The notes under the pieces: model-generated
The model's input: the letters and a program-made list of their open reading frames with translations, nothing else
Database searches by the model: none
What the model was told of the DNA's origin: nothing
Part shown: piece by piece, positions 16,132 through 24,024 of the stretch
Layout of the letters: every line of letters starts with the position of its first letter
Position numbering within the stretch: position 1 is the first letter of the stretch
Program-made: the position numbers and the translations under genes
NCBI GenBank assembly: GCA_013285405.1
Contig: CP053446.1
Span: 905,985-969,984 of the forward strand
From: Ignavibacteriota bacterium
GTDB taxonomy: Bacteria > Bacteroidota > Ignavibacteria > Ignavibacteriales > Ignavibacteriaceae
Length of the DNA: 64,000 bases
Direction: 5' to 3'

Positions 16132-16206
16132 AACACTCTCGTTCCAAGCTAATTGGAGTAATAAGTAAAAATTCTAACATTTATTAGAGTATAACTAAGG
16201 AAAATT

Positions 16207-18882
16207 ATGGCTAATGATTATAAAAAAAGTCCTGAAATTGATGAAGTAGAAACCAGAGAATGGCTTTACTCGCTTGATTATGTTTTTGAACACGGCGGAC
16301 CAGAAAGAGTAAAAGAACTTTTACAGCAGCTTCAGATCCGCGCTCACAAAGCCGGTGTTCAGATTCCGTTCACTGCAAACACTCCGTACATAAATACAAT
16401 TCCAAGAGAAAAGCAGCCACCATTTCCGGGCAACCGTGAAATTGAAAGAAGAATAAAATCACTTCTTCGTTGGAATGCTATGGCAATGGTTGTTAAAGCA
16501 AACAAGTTGGAAGCAGGTATAGGAGGGCACATTTCGACTTATGCAAGTGCTGCAACTTTATTCGAAATCGGTTTTAATCACTTTTTCAGAGGAAGAGGAA
16601 ATGGATATGAAGGTGACCAGGTTTACTTTCAAGGTCACGCATCTCCGGGAATTTATGCTCGTGCATTTCTCGAAGGAAGAATTTCAAAAGAACAATTAAA
16701 AAATTTCAGAAACGAATTTGCAGAAGGTGGTGGATTGTCGTCCTATCCTCATCCATGGCTGATGCCAAACTTCTGGGAATTCCCAACTGTGTCAATGGGA
16801 CTCGGACCAATTATGGCAATCTACCAGGCAAGATTCAACAGATATCTTGAAGACCGTGGATTAAAGAAAGATACTGGCAGCAAAGTCTGGGCATTTCTTG
16901 GTGATGGTGAAACAGATGAACCCGAAACTCTCGGTGCAATCACGCTTGCATCAAGAGAACAACTTGATAATTTAATTTTTGTAATCAATTGTAATCTTCA
17001 AAGACTTGATGGACCTGTTCGCGGAAATGGAAAAATTATTCAGGAACTCGAAGCAGCTTTTCGCGGCGCAGGTTGGAATGTGATAAAAGTTATCTGGGGC
17101 GAAGATTGGGATCCGCTTCTTGAAAAGGATAAAGATGGAAAGCTTATTAAGCGAATGGGTGAAGTTGTTGATGGTCAGTACCAGAAATACACAGTTGAAG
17201 GCGGTGCATACATTCGAGAACATTTCTTTGGTGTTGATGAAGAGTTGAAAGATATGGTTGAAAATATGTCTGATGAAGAATTGAAAAAAATGAAAAGAGG
17301 CGGACACGATCCTGAAAAAGTTTATGCGGCTTACAGCGCTGCGGTAAATCACGAAGGTTCGCCAACAGTTATTCTGGCAAAAACAATTAAGGGTTACGGA
17401 CTCGGTGAAAGTGGTGAAGGGAAAAACATAACTCACCAGCAGAAAAAATTAAATGAAGATGAAATGAAAGAATTTCGTGCACGTTTTGGAATCCCGATTT
17501 CTGATGAACAGATCATTAATGATCCTTTCTTCAGACCTGATGAAGACAGCTCTGAAATAAAATATCTTACTGAAAGAAGAAAAGCTCTCGGCGGTTATCT
17601 TCCTTCAAGAAAAACAGATATTAAACCGTTAAAAACACCAGATGAATCTCTCTTCGAAGAATTCTATAAAGGAACTGAAGGTAGAGAAGTTTCAACGACA
17701 ATGGTGTTCGTAAGAATTCTTGCTAAACTTCTTAAAGACCCTGAAGTTGGAAAACTAATAGTACCAATCGTTCCTGATGAAGCGAGAACATTTGGAATGG
17801 AATCACTCTTCAGACAGATTGGAATTTATGCGCATGCTGGACAGTTATACGAACCTGTTGATGCCGATAGTTTGCTTTATTACAAAGAAATTAAAAACGG
17901 ACAAATACTTGAAGAAGGAATTACCGAAGCTGGCTCTATGTCTTCTTTCATTGCTGCAGGAACTTCCTATCTTACTCACGGATTGAATATGATTCCGTTT
18001 TTTATTTATTACTCTATGTTTGGATTGCAGAGAGTTGGTGATTTAGTTTGGGCTGCCGGTGATGCCGGAGTGAGAGGTTTTATGCTTGGTGGAACTTCCG
18101 GCAGAACAACATTGAATGGCGAAGGTTTGCAGCATCAGGATGGACATAGTCATCTTCTTGCTTATGCAGTTCCTAATATGGTTGCGTATGATCCTGCTTT
18201 TGCATTCGAGCTTTCAGTTATTATAAGGAACGGAATAAAAAGAATGTTTGAAGATCAGGAAAGAATTTTTTATTACATTACTTTGATGAATGAAAACTAC
18301 CCGATGCCTGAAATGCCTGAAGGTGCGAAGGAAGGAATTCTGAAAGGAATGTACAAGTTCAAGTCTTCATCAATGAAGGACACTAAACTGAAAGCACAAT
18401 TATTTGGAAGCGGAACAATTATTAATCAGGTTCTGCACGCACAGGAAATTCTTGAGAAGGATTACAATGTTTCAGCAGATGTGTGGAGTGTTACTAGTTA
18501 TAAAGAATTGAGAAGAGAAGCACTCGATATTGAAAGATGGAATATGCTCAATCCAGATAAAAAGCAAAAAGATTCATACATCACGCAAATACTTGCGAAG
18601 GAAGAAGGTGTATTTGTAGCAGCTTCTGATTATGTAAAAGCGTTACCCGATTCTATTTCAAAATGGTTTCCTCGTAAATTGCATTCACTTGGAACTGATG
18701 GATTTGGAAGAAGCGCATCGAGAAAAGCATTACGGGATTTCTTCGAAGTTGATTACCGTCATATTGTTTATACAACACTCGGTGCTCTTGTTAAAGAAGG
18801 AAAAATAAAAGATACTGTTCTGGAAAAAGCAAAAAAAGATCTGGATATAAATCCGGATAAATTAAACCCGATGGTATCGTAG
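16207..18882 (+). CDS. aceE: Pyruvate dehydrogenase E1 (homodimeric)
   Basis: Thiamine-diphosphate enzyme that decarboxylates pyruvate and passes the acetyl group to lipoyl-E2. The 891 residues match the single-chain AceE type (887 in E. coli), not the two-subunit alpha/beta type. The ThDP/Mg motif is GDGETDEPE near residue 232 with FVINCNLQ about 30 residues later, and the N-terminal SLLRWNAMAMV and GGHISTYASAATL blocks are characteristic. The C-terminal transketolase-like domain is complete. It leads the aceE-aceF-lpd group, with repeat-filled spacers between the genes (174 and 103 bp). A homodimeric E1 indicates aerobic-type acetyl-CoA formation. Confidence 0.97.
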   Translation: MANDYKKSPEIDEVETREWLYSLDYVFEHGGPERVKELLQQLQIRAHKAGVQIPFTANTPYINTIPREKQPPFPGNREIERRIKSLLRWNAMAMVVKANKLEAGIGGHISTYASAATLFEIGFNHFFRGRGNGYEGDQVYFQGHASPGIYARAFLEGRISKEQLKNFRNEFAEGGGLSSYPHPWLMPNFWEFPTVSMGLGPIMAIYQARFNRYLEDRGLKKDTGSKVWAFLGDGETDEPETLGAITLASREQLDNLIFVINCNLQRLDGPVRGNGKIIQELEAAFRGAGWNVIKVIWGEDWDPLLEKDKDGKLIKRMGEVVDGQYQKYTVEGGAYIREHFFGVDEELKDMVENMSDEELKKMKRGGHDPEKVYAAYSAAVNHEGSPTVILAKTIKGYGLGESGEGKNITHQQKKLNEDEMKEFRARFGIPISDEQIINDPFFRPDEDSSEIKYLTERRKALGGYLPSRKTDIKPLKTPDESLFEEFYKGTEGREVSTTMVFVRILAKLLKDPEVGKLIVPIVPDEARTFGMESLFRQIGIYAHAGQLYEPVDADSLLYYKEIKNGQILEEGITEAGSMSSFIAAGTSYLTHGLNMIPFFIYYSMFGLQRVGDLVWAAGDAGVRGFMLGGTSGRTTLNGEGLQHQDGHSHLLAYAVPNMVAYDPAFAFELSVIIRNGIKRMFEDQERIFYYITLMNENYPMPEMPEGAKEGILKGMYKFKSSSMKDTKLKAQLFGSGTIINQVLHAQEILEKDYNVSADVWSVTSYKELRREALDIERWNMLNPDKKQKDSYITQILAKEEGVFVAASDYVKALPDSISKWFPRKLHSLGTDGFGRSASRKALRDFFEVDYRHIVYTTLGALVKEGKIKDTVLEKAKKDLDINPDKLNPMVS

Positions 18883-18892
18883 ATAAGATTGA

Positions 18893-19035
18893 ATAGCCAC
18901 GGGCTTTAGCTCGTGGTTAACATAGCCAGGCTATAAATTGGTTTTAACCAAAACCTATTTTTATTTTGGCTAAAGCCAGGAAAATATTGATGGCTAATTT
19001 TTCCCCGACCTGAAGGTCGGGGCTATTTTGATTGA
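18893..19035. repeat. Repeat cluster between aceE and aceF
   Basis: Contains GCCACGGGCTTTAGCTCGTGG (arms CCACG/CGTGG) at about 18896-18916 and CCCCGACCTGAAGGTCGGGG (arms CCCCGACC/GGTCGGGG) at about 19003-19022, joined by GGCTAAAGCC-type words. Almost the whole 174-bp spacer is repeat. The second hairpin could attenuate transcription into aceF. Confidence 0.75.
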
Positions 19036-19056
19036 AATAAAAATCTAATAAAATAA

Positions 19057-20733
19057 ATGGCAACAGAATTTAAACTACCTGAACTTGGTGAAAATATTGA
19101 ATCAGCCGATATAGTAAATGTGCTGGTAAAAGTCGGCGATTCGATTGAAAAAGAACAATCAATTATCGAGATTGAAACTGATAAAGCAACTATAGAAGTT
19201 CCATCGAATGTTTCCGGAAAGATTACTGAGGTACTTGTTAAACAAGGCGATTCAGTAAAAGTCGGACAAACAATTATTAAAGTTGATGAAGGGGCTTCGT
19301 CTGACGACTACGCCCTCTTAAAAGGGTTAGACGTTAAAGGAGAATCAAAAACTGAATCAAAGTCACAAGCTAAAGCAGAGATAAAGAAAGAAGAGAAAAA
19401 ACCTGAATCCAAAAAAGAGATTAAAGAACAAACTCAAACCGGTTCAGGAAATATTGTTGAGTTCAAAGTTCCGGATCTGGGCGAAAATATAGTTTCTGCT
19501 GATGTGATTAATGTTCTTGTTAAAGTTGGTGATACCATTGCAAAAGATCAGGGTGTAATTGAGATTGAAACCGATAAAGCTACTATTGAAGTTCCTTCTT
19601 CAGTCGAAGGAAAGATTATCAACGTGAATGTGAAAGCCGGAGATAAAATAAAAGTCGGCGATATACTTATAAAAGTGGAATCAACTTCTTCAGTTCCGGC
19701 CGCTAAAAAAGAACCGGTGAAAGAAAAAACAGAAGAAGTTAAAATTGAATCTCCTGCTACAATTGAAATTCCAAAAGGTGAAGTAAGTGAATTGAAAGTT
19801 GGCGAGCATGATGATCAGCCGCCGATATTAAAAGGCTCCGCCCCTGCAGCTCCTTCTGTAAGAAGAATTGCCCGTGAACTTGGAGTTGATATAAATAAAG
19901 TTCCTGGTTCAGGTCAGGCAGGAAGAATTTCAATGGATGATGTTAAGTCTTTTGTGAAAAAAATCATGCAAGGCAAAGGCGAAGCAATCGGATTTGGAAT
20001 AAAGAAAGAAACTTTACCGGATTTTAGCAAATACGGAAAAATTGAACGCACGGCAATGAGCAAAATTCGTGAGAAAACTGCAACTCATTTAAGTTATGCA
20101 TGGTCAGTTATTCCTCACGTTACACAATTCGATAAAACTGATATTACTGAATTCGAGAAAGATAGAAAAGAACTAAGTAAAAGAGTTGAAGAGCACGGTG
20201 CAAAGCTGACTGTAACAGGGATACTTATCAAAATTATTTCTGAAGGATTGAAAAAATTCCCCCAGTTCAACAGCAGTATTGATATGGATAAGATGGAAGT
20301 CATTTATAAAAAGTACATCAACATTGGAATTGCTGTTGATACGGAGAATGGTTTGCTTGTTCCGGTTATAAAAAATGCTGATAAGAAAAATCTAATTGAT
20401 ATTTCTGTTGAGCTGAACCAGTTAGCTCAGAAGGCACGCGATAAAAAATTATCACTTGATGAAATGCAAGGTGGTTGTTTTACAATTACTAATCTTGGTG
20501 GAATCGGTGGAACATATTTTACTCCGATAATTAATTCACCTGAAGTTGCAATTCTAGGAATATCCCGTGGGAATTATGAGCCTGTTTACAAAAAGGATGG
20601 AAGTTTTGAGCCGAGACTAATGCTTCCGCTTTCTCTTTCTTACGATCACCGGATTATTGATGGTGCTGATGCGATCAGATTTTTACGATGGGTTTGTGAA
20701 GCACTTGAAGAGCCATTGAAAATTTTTATGTAA
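19057..20733 (+). CDS. aceF: Dihydrolipoyl acetyltransferase (PDH E2)
   Basis: E2 core of pyruvate dehydrogenase. Domain order: lipoyl 1 (1-77; lipoyl-Lys 43 in ETDKATIEV), Lys/Glu-rich linker, lipoyl 2 (132-208; Lys 174), linker, peripheral subunit-binding domain (about 264-300; SVRRIARELGVDINKV), and catalytic domain (about 325-558) with the HxxxDG motif at H531-D535 (SYDHRIIDGADA). Two lipoyl domains in 558 residues is an ordinary plan. Residues about 79-93 (GASSDDYALLKGLD), after lipoyl 1, come from a hairpin-forming stretch and look like a repeat insertion in the linker. Confidence 0.96.
   Translation: MATEFKLPELGENIESADIVNVLVKVGDSIEKEQSIIEIETDKATIEVPSNVSGKITEVLVKQGDSVKVGQTIIKVDEGASSDDYALLKGLDVKGESKTESKSQAKAEIKKEEKKPESKKEIKEQTQTGSGNIVEFKVPDLGENIVSADVINVLVKVGDTIAKDQGVIEIETDKATIEVPSSVEGKIINVNVKAGDKIKVGDILIKVESTSSVPAAKKEPVKEKTEEVKIESPATIEIPKGEVSELKVGEHDDQPPILKGSAPAAPSVRRIARELGVDINKVPGSGQAGRISMDDVKSFVKKIMQGKGEAIGFGIKKETLPDFSKYGKIERTAMSKIREKTATHLSYAWSVIPHVTQFDKTDITEFEKDRKELSKRVEEHGAKLTVTGILIKIISEGLKKFPQFNSSIDMDKMEVIYKKYINIGIAVDTENGLLVPVIKNADKKNLIDISVELNQLAQKARDKKLSLDEMQGGCFTITNLGGIGGTYFTPIINSPEVAILGISRGNYEPVYKKDGSFEPRLMLPLSLSYDHRIIDGADAIRFLRWVCEALEEPLKIFM
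19298..19333. repeat. Hairpin element in the aceF linker
   Basis: CGTCT (19298-19302) pairs with AGACG (19329-19333), and inside it GCCCT pairs with AGGG. It encodes SSDDYALLKGLD, an acidic and hydrophobic run unlike the surrounding Lys/Glu/Ser linker. Repeat origin is inferred from form, as no second copy lies in this window. Confidence 0.5.
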
Positions 20734-20750
20734 GTTACAATAATTTTAAT

Positions 20751-20816
20751 AGAACGCTGATGACGCTGATTGAGTAGATCAGCGCAGATCAGTTAAATCT
20801 GCATTATCTGCGTTCC
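20751..20816. repeat. AGAACGCTGATGACGCTGAT repeat between aceF and lpd
   Basis: Ends GAACGC and GCGTTC are inverted, with internal GATCAGCGCAGATC words. It fills two thirds of the 103-bp aceF-lpd spacer and looks like a dispersed intergenic repeat. Confidence 0.65.
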
Positions 20817-20836
20817 ATTTCTTAAAAGAAACTAAT

Positions 20837-22276
20837 ATGAGTGAACAAATTAAAATATGCGTAATCGGTGCCGGACCCGGTGGTTACGCTGCTGCTTTTC
20901 TTGCGGCTGATCTTGGAATGAATGTAACATTAATTGATAAAGAAAAAAATCCGGGCGGTGTTTGTCTTTACCGTGGCTGCATTCCATCGAAAGCACTGCT
21001 TCACGTTGCAAAACTTCTTGATGAAACTGAACATGCAAAAAACTGGGGAATAGAATTTTCGAAACCGAATATAAATCTTAATAAACTTCGTGAATGGAAA
21101 AATAAAGTTGTTGAAAAATTAACAAGCGGAGTCGGTTCAGTCGCAAAATTCAGAAAAGTAAATTACATACAGGGAACTGCATCATTTAAAAATTCCAAAA
21201 CTTTGATCATTGAAAAAAGTGATGGCACAAATGAAGAAATGAGTTTTGATAAAATAATAATCGCAACAGGTTCGAGGATTACAACTATTCCATCACTTGA
21301 TATTAAAAGTAAAAGACTACTTAATTCAACTTCTGCACTTGACCTTCCGGCAATTCCAAAATCACTTCTGGTAATTGGAGGAGGATACATTGGATTAGAA
21401 CTCGGTTCAGTTTACCAGGCACTCGGTTCAAAAGTTTCTGTTGTTGAAATGCTTGATGGATTGCTTCCCGGTGCTGACCGCGATCTTGTTTCCCATCTCT
21501 CGAAAAGATTAAAAGAAAAATTTGATACTATTCTGCTCAACTCAAAAGTAGTCGAGATGCGGGAATCCGTTCCTTCGGGAAAGGAAGTGAAAGATGGAAT
21601 ACAAGTTAAGATTCAGGATGCAGAAGGAAAGATTACAGAACAAATTTATGATTATGTTTTAATGTCTATTGGAAGAAGACCTGATACAACTGGGCTTGCA
21701 TTAGAAAACACAAAAGTAAAAGTAAACGAACGGGGATGGATAAAAGTTAACAACCAGATGCAGACAGACGATCCTGATATTTATGCGATTGGTGATATTG
21801 TTGGCGAACCGATGCTTGCTCACAAAGCTTCTCACGAAGGAAGAGTTGCTGTTGAAGTAATTGCAGGACACAAATCAGCATTTGAACCAATGGCAATTCC
21901 TGCTGTTGTCTTTACAGATCCGGAAATAGCGTGGGCTGGTTTAACAGAAAATCAGGCAAAAGAAAAAAAGATTGATTATGAAGTTGCAAAATTTCCCTGG
22001 GCTGCATCTGGACGAGCAGTTACACTTGACAGAAATGATGGCGTAACAAAAATCTTAGTTGATCCATCTTCACAAAGAATTCTTGGAATTGGAATTTGTG
22101 GTCCTGGTGCCGGTGAATTAATTGCTGAAGGAGTTCTTGCAATTGAAATGGGCGCAAACTTAACCGATCTTAAACTTACAATTCATCCTCATCCTACTTT
22201 ATCAGAAACAATTATGGAAGCCGCTGAGGTTTTCTTTGGACAGAGCACACATGTTTACAGACCGAAGAAGAGTTAG
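20837..22276 (+). CDS. lpd: Dihydrolipoyl dehydrogenase (E3)
   Basis: Flavoprotein that reoxidises dihydrolipoamide with NAD+. The 479 residues show an N-terminal FAD-binding GAGPGGYAAA, the redox disulfide C43-x4-C48 (GGVCLYRGCIPSKALL), the NAD-binding GGGYIGLELGSV near residue 180, and the C-terminal dimer domain with the active-site HPHPTLSE (His about 452, Glu about 457). It closes the PDH group and may also serve other lipoyl complexes. The stretch RESVPSGKEV near residue 245 is a likely palindromic insertion (21561-21584), in a loop of the NAD domain. Confidence 0.97.
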   Translation: MSEQIKICVIGAGPGGYAAAFLAADLGMNVTLIDKEKNPGGVCLYRGCIPSKALLHVAKLLDETEHAKNWGIEFSKPNINLNKLREWKNKVVEKLTSGVGSVAKFRKVNYIQGTASFKNSKTLIIEKSDGTNEEMSFDKIIIATGSRITTIPSLDIKSKRLLNSTSALDLPAIPKSLLVIGGGYIGLELGSVYQALGSKVSVVEMLDGLLPGADRDLVSHLSKRLKEKFDTILLNSKVVEMRESVPSGKEVKDGIQVKIQDAEGKITEQIYDYVLMSIGRRPDTTGLALENTKVKVNERGWIKVNNQMQTDDPDIYAIGDIVGEPMLAHKASHEGRVAVEVIAGHKSAFEPMAIPAVVFTDPEIAWAGLTENQAKEKKIDYEVAKFPWAASGRAVTLDRNDGVTKILVDPSSQRILGIGICGPGAGELIAEGVLAIEMGANLTDLKLTIHPHPTLSETIMEAAEVFFGQSTHVYRPKKS

Positions 22277-22563
22277 TGTTAATACTCAACTCAACCCTAC
22301 CCTTATCTTAAAAAGAGAAGGGATTGTTACTACTCACGTCGCATAATTAGGAAGCTTGTCAACAACATCAATTACACATCCGATTGACAATAATTCTCTT
22401 TCTTTCTAAGAGAGACCTGCCTGCTGGCAAAGGAAGGGATCAGAGAGAGTTCTTGCAAGCATTTAAACGATTTATGAATCACCTTTCGCATTGTTTAAGT
22501 AGGCTTGTTTTGATAATTTTCCACATCAATAATTAGAAATTAAAAGAGACAAAAGAATAGTTT

Positions 22564-22986
22564 ATGACGAAACCACAGATATGGGTAGCAGCATTTTTAG
22601 CAGCGTTTATTTTACTTTTTATACTTCAGAGAGTAACGAAAAAAGAAGAAGCTCCATCACGTGATCTTTCTTCTCAAATGAATAATCAAATGACTGAAGA
22701 AAATACAACGGAGTTAAATGGAGCTCAGCTTATTTCAAATTTTGGCTGCACAAATTGTCACGGCAGTGATCTTGCTGGAACTAAAATGGCTCCAGCACTA
22801 AAAAATCTGTCTCAACATTGGGGAAAAGAATCTCTTCTTAATTATTTACGAAACCCAAATGATTTTATGGATGAAGCACGATTTAAAGAATACAGAGAAA
22901 AGTATCCAAACCAGATTATGCCTCCGTATGGAAATAAAAATATAAAAGATCTCGGAAAGATTGTTGATTATCTTTTACAGAAGTAG
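22564..22986 (+). CDS. Membrane-anchored monoheme cytochrome c
   Basis: 140 residues with an N-terminal membrane helix (about 5-22, IWVAAFLAAFILLFILQ), a flexible polar linker and a small cytochrome c domain. The heme site is CTNCH near residue 60 and the distal Met is in QIMPPYG. The helix probably anchors it on the periplasmic face as a small electron carrier, for instance to a terminal oxidase, but no oxidase gene is nearby. Upstream (22277-22563) the spacer holds decayed CCCTACCCTT...AAGAGAAGGG words only; downstream it is followed by the DUF134 block after 245 bp. Confidence 0.88.
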   Translation: MTKPQIWVAAFLAAFILLFILQRVTKKEEAPSRDLSSQMNNQMTEENTTELNGAQLISNFGCTNCHGSDLAGTKMAPALKNLSQHWGKESLLNYLRNPNDFMDEARFKEYREKYPNQIMPPYGNKNIKDLGKIVDYLLQK

Positions 22987-23197
22987 TGTTTCTTTTTTAA
23001 AAATATATTTTGAAACTACTTTTTGTAACCCTGTGTAATTTTGTGGATCTCGTGTTACACCTGGACTGACGGCACTAACATTATCTTAATCATCACTTTC
23101 AACTTTATTCATAAGATTAGAGCTTATCAACCTTAGATTACATTCAATATCTAAAATAAAAAGTTAATTTGCCTTTGAGTTTCTTTTTAAATTGTTT

Positions 23198-23211
23198 TGA
23201 GCATATGCTCA
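23198..23211. promoter_or_regulatory. Perfect palindrome TGAGCATATGCTCA, candidate operator
   Basis: A 14-bp perfect dyad 20 nt before the DUF134 start codon. The DUF134 protein is a small helix-turn-helix protein, so autoregulation through this site is a natural reading. I see no second copy in the window. The binding protein is inferred. Confidence 0.55.
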
Positions 23212-23231
23212 TAATTTATTTTTAGAAAACA

Positions 23232-23513
23232 ATGCCAAGACCAAGAAAACACAGAAGAATCTGTTGTAATCCATCAGCATATTATTTCAAGCCTCGGGAA
23301 ATTCCAATGTATGAACTACAGGAATTTATTCTTGATCATGATGAACTGGAATCATTGAGACTTGCTGACCTACTTGCCTATTCTCACGAAAAAGCAGCAA
23401 AGAAAATAAAAATTTCCAGGGCTACCTTCGGACGGATCGTTGAAGCTGCACGAAAAAAAGTTACTGATGGAATCTTAAACGGTAAGGCAATCAGGATAAA
23501 TGAAAATCATTAA
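23232..23513 (+). CDS. DUF134 (UPF0251) DNA-binding protein
   Basis: A 93-residue DUF134 protein: the MPRPRKHRRI N-terminus with two adjacent Cys (ICCNPSAYYFKP), the LDELESLRLADL helix (here HDELESLRLADLLAYSHEKAA), and a sigma-region-4-like helix-turn-helix (KKIKISRATFGRIVEAARKKV). Members of this family often sit beside NifX/NifB-like small proteins in anaerobes, as here: the next gene starts 45 bp downstream. I infer a transcription factor acting on the palindrome at 23198-23211; the signal may be a metal or Fe-S status sensed by the Cys pair. Confidence 0.85.
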   Translation: MPRPRKHRRICCNPSAYYFKPREIPMYELQEFILDHDELESLRLADLLAYSHEKAAKKIKISRATFGRIVEAARKKVTDGILNGKAIRINENH

Positions 23514-23558
23514 CTAAAAACTTAATATAATGTTCTACTCAAAAACGGAGATATTAAA

Positions 23559-23975
23559 ATGAATAACCAGGCAAATACTTTCAAAGGGAAAATTGCAATC
23601 GCAACGAACGACCAGCATAGAGTAACAGGACACATTGGAAGGTGCAGAGCCTTTATGGTTTATGAAATTGATGGTGAAAAAATTGTGAATAAAGAATTGC
23701 GAGAGAATAATTTCACTAACCACAGAAGAGGCGGTGAACATCACCATTCTCATGGAGAAGGCGGTGAACACAAACACACTCACCTGATTGAAGGATTAAA
23801 GGATTGTAAATATTTAATATCAAGCGGAGGAGGATGGCGAGTTGTCGAGGATTTAAAGCTGCACAACATTTCGACTCTCTTCACAGATGTTGAAATGATT
23901 GAAGATGCCGTGAATATGTTCATAAAGGGTGAACTTAAAAATGAATCGAATTTAGTTTGTGACCATAATCATTAG
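23559..23975 (+). CDS. NifX/NifB-like metal-cofactor-binding protein with a His-rich loop
   Basis: 138 residues with the dinitrogenase iron-molybdenum cofactor family fold: KIAIATNDQHRVTGHIGRCRAFMVYEI at the N-terminus and LISSGGGWRVVEDLKLHNISTLFTD in the second half. Free-standing members bind metal clusters and occur in many genomes without nitrogenase; none is seen here. Between the halves lies a His-rich insert (RRGGEHHHSHGEGGEHKHTH, about residues 51-70), suited to binding Ni, Zn or Co, and the last residues are CDHNH. It is probably co-transcribed with the DUF134 gene. Metal storage or trafficking is inferred. Confidence 0.85.
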   Translation: MNNQANTFKGKIAIATNDQHRVTGHIGRCRAFMVYEIDGEKIVNKELRENNFTNHRRGGEHHHSHGEGGEHKHTHLIEGLKDCKYLISSGGGWRVVEDLKLHNISTLFTDVEMIEDAVNMFIKGELKNESNLVCDHNH

Positions 23976-24024
23976 AGCAGAAAATATGTACGGGGAAAAG
24001 CTAACTTCAGCTTAAATTTGGTAT

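Larger units (their letters stand above)
15796..16206. other. Intergenic region upstream of aceE, filled by two repeats
   Basis: This 411-bp spacer between diverging genes contains a long hairpin (15871-15940) and a TGTCATT...AATGACA element (16044-16131). Promoters for aceE and the propeller gene must lie here. The aceE start follows GAGTATAACTAAGGAAAATT, in which AAGGA lies 6-7 nt before ATG. Confidence 0.5.

Noticed and set aside
16972..17436. 154-codon minus-strand frame inside aceE
   Set aside because: Antisense to strongly conserved E1 sequence, so a shadow frame.
23559..23975. Evidence for nitrogen fixation from the NifX-like protein
   Set aside because: Free-standing members of this family are common without nitrogenase, and no nif structural gene is present.
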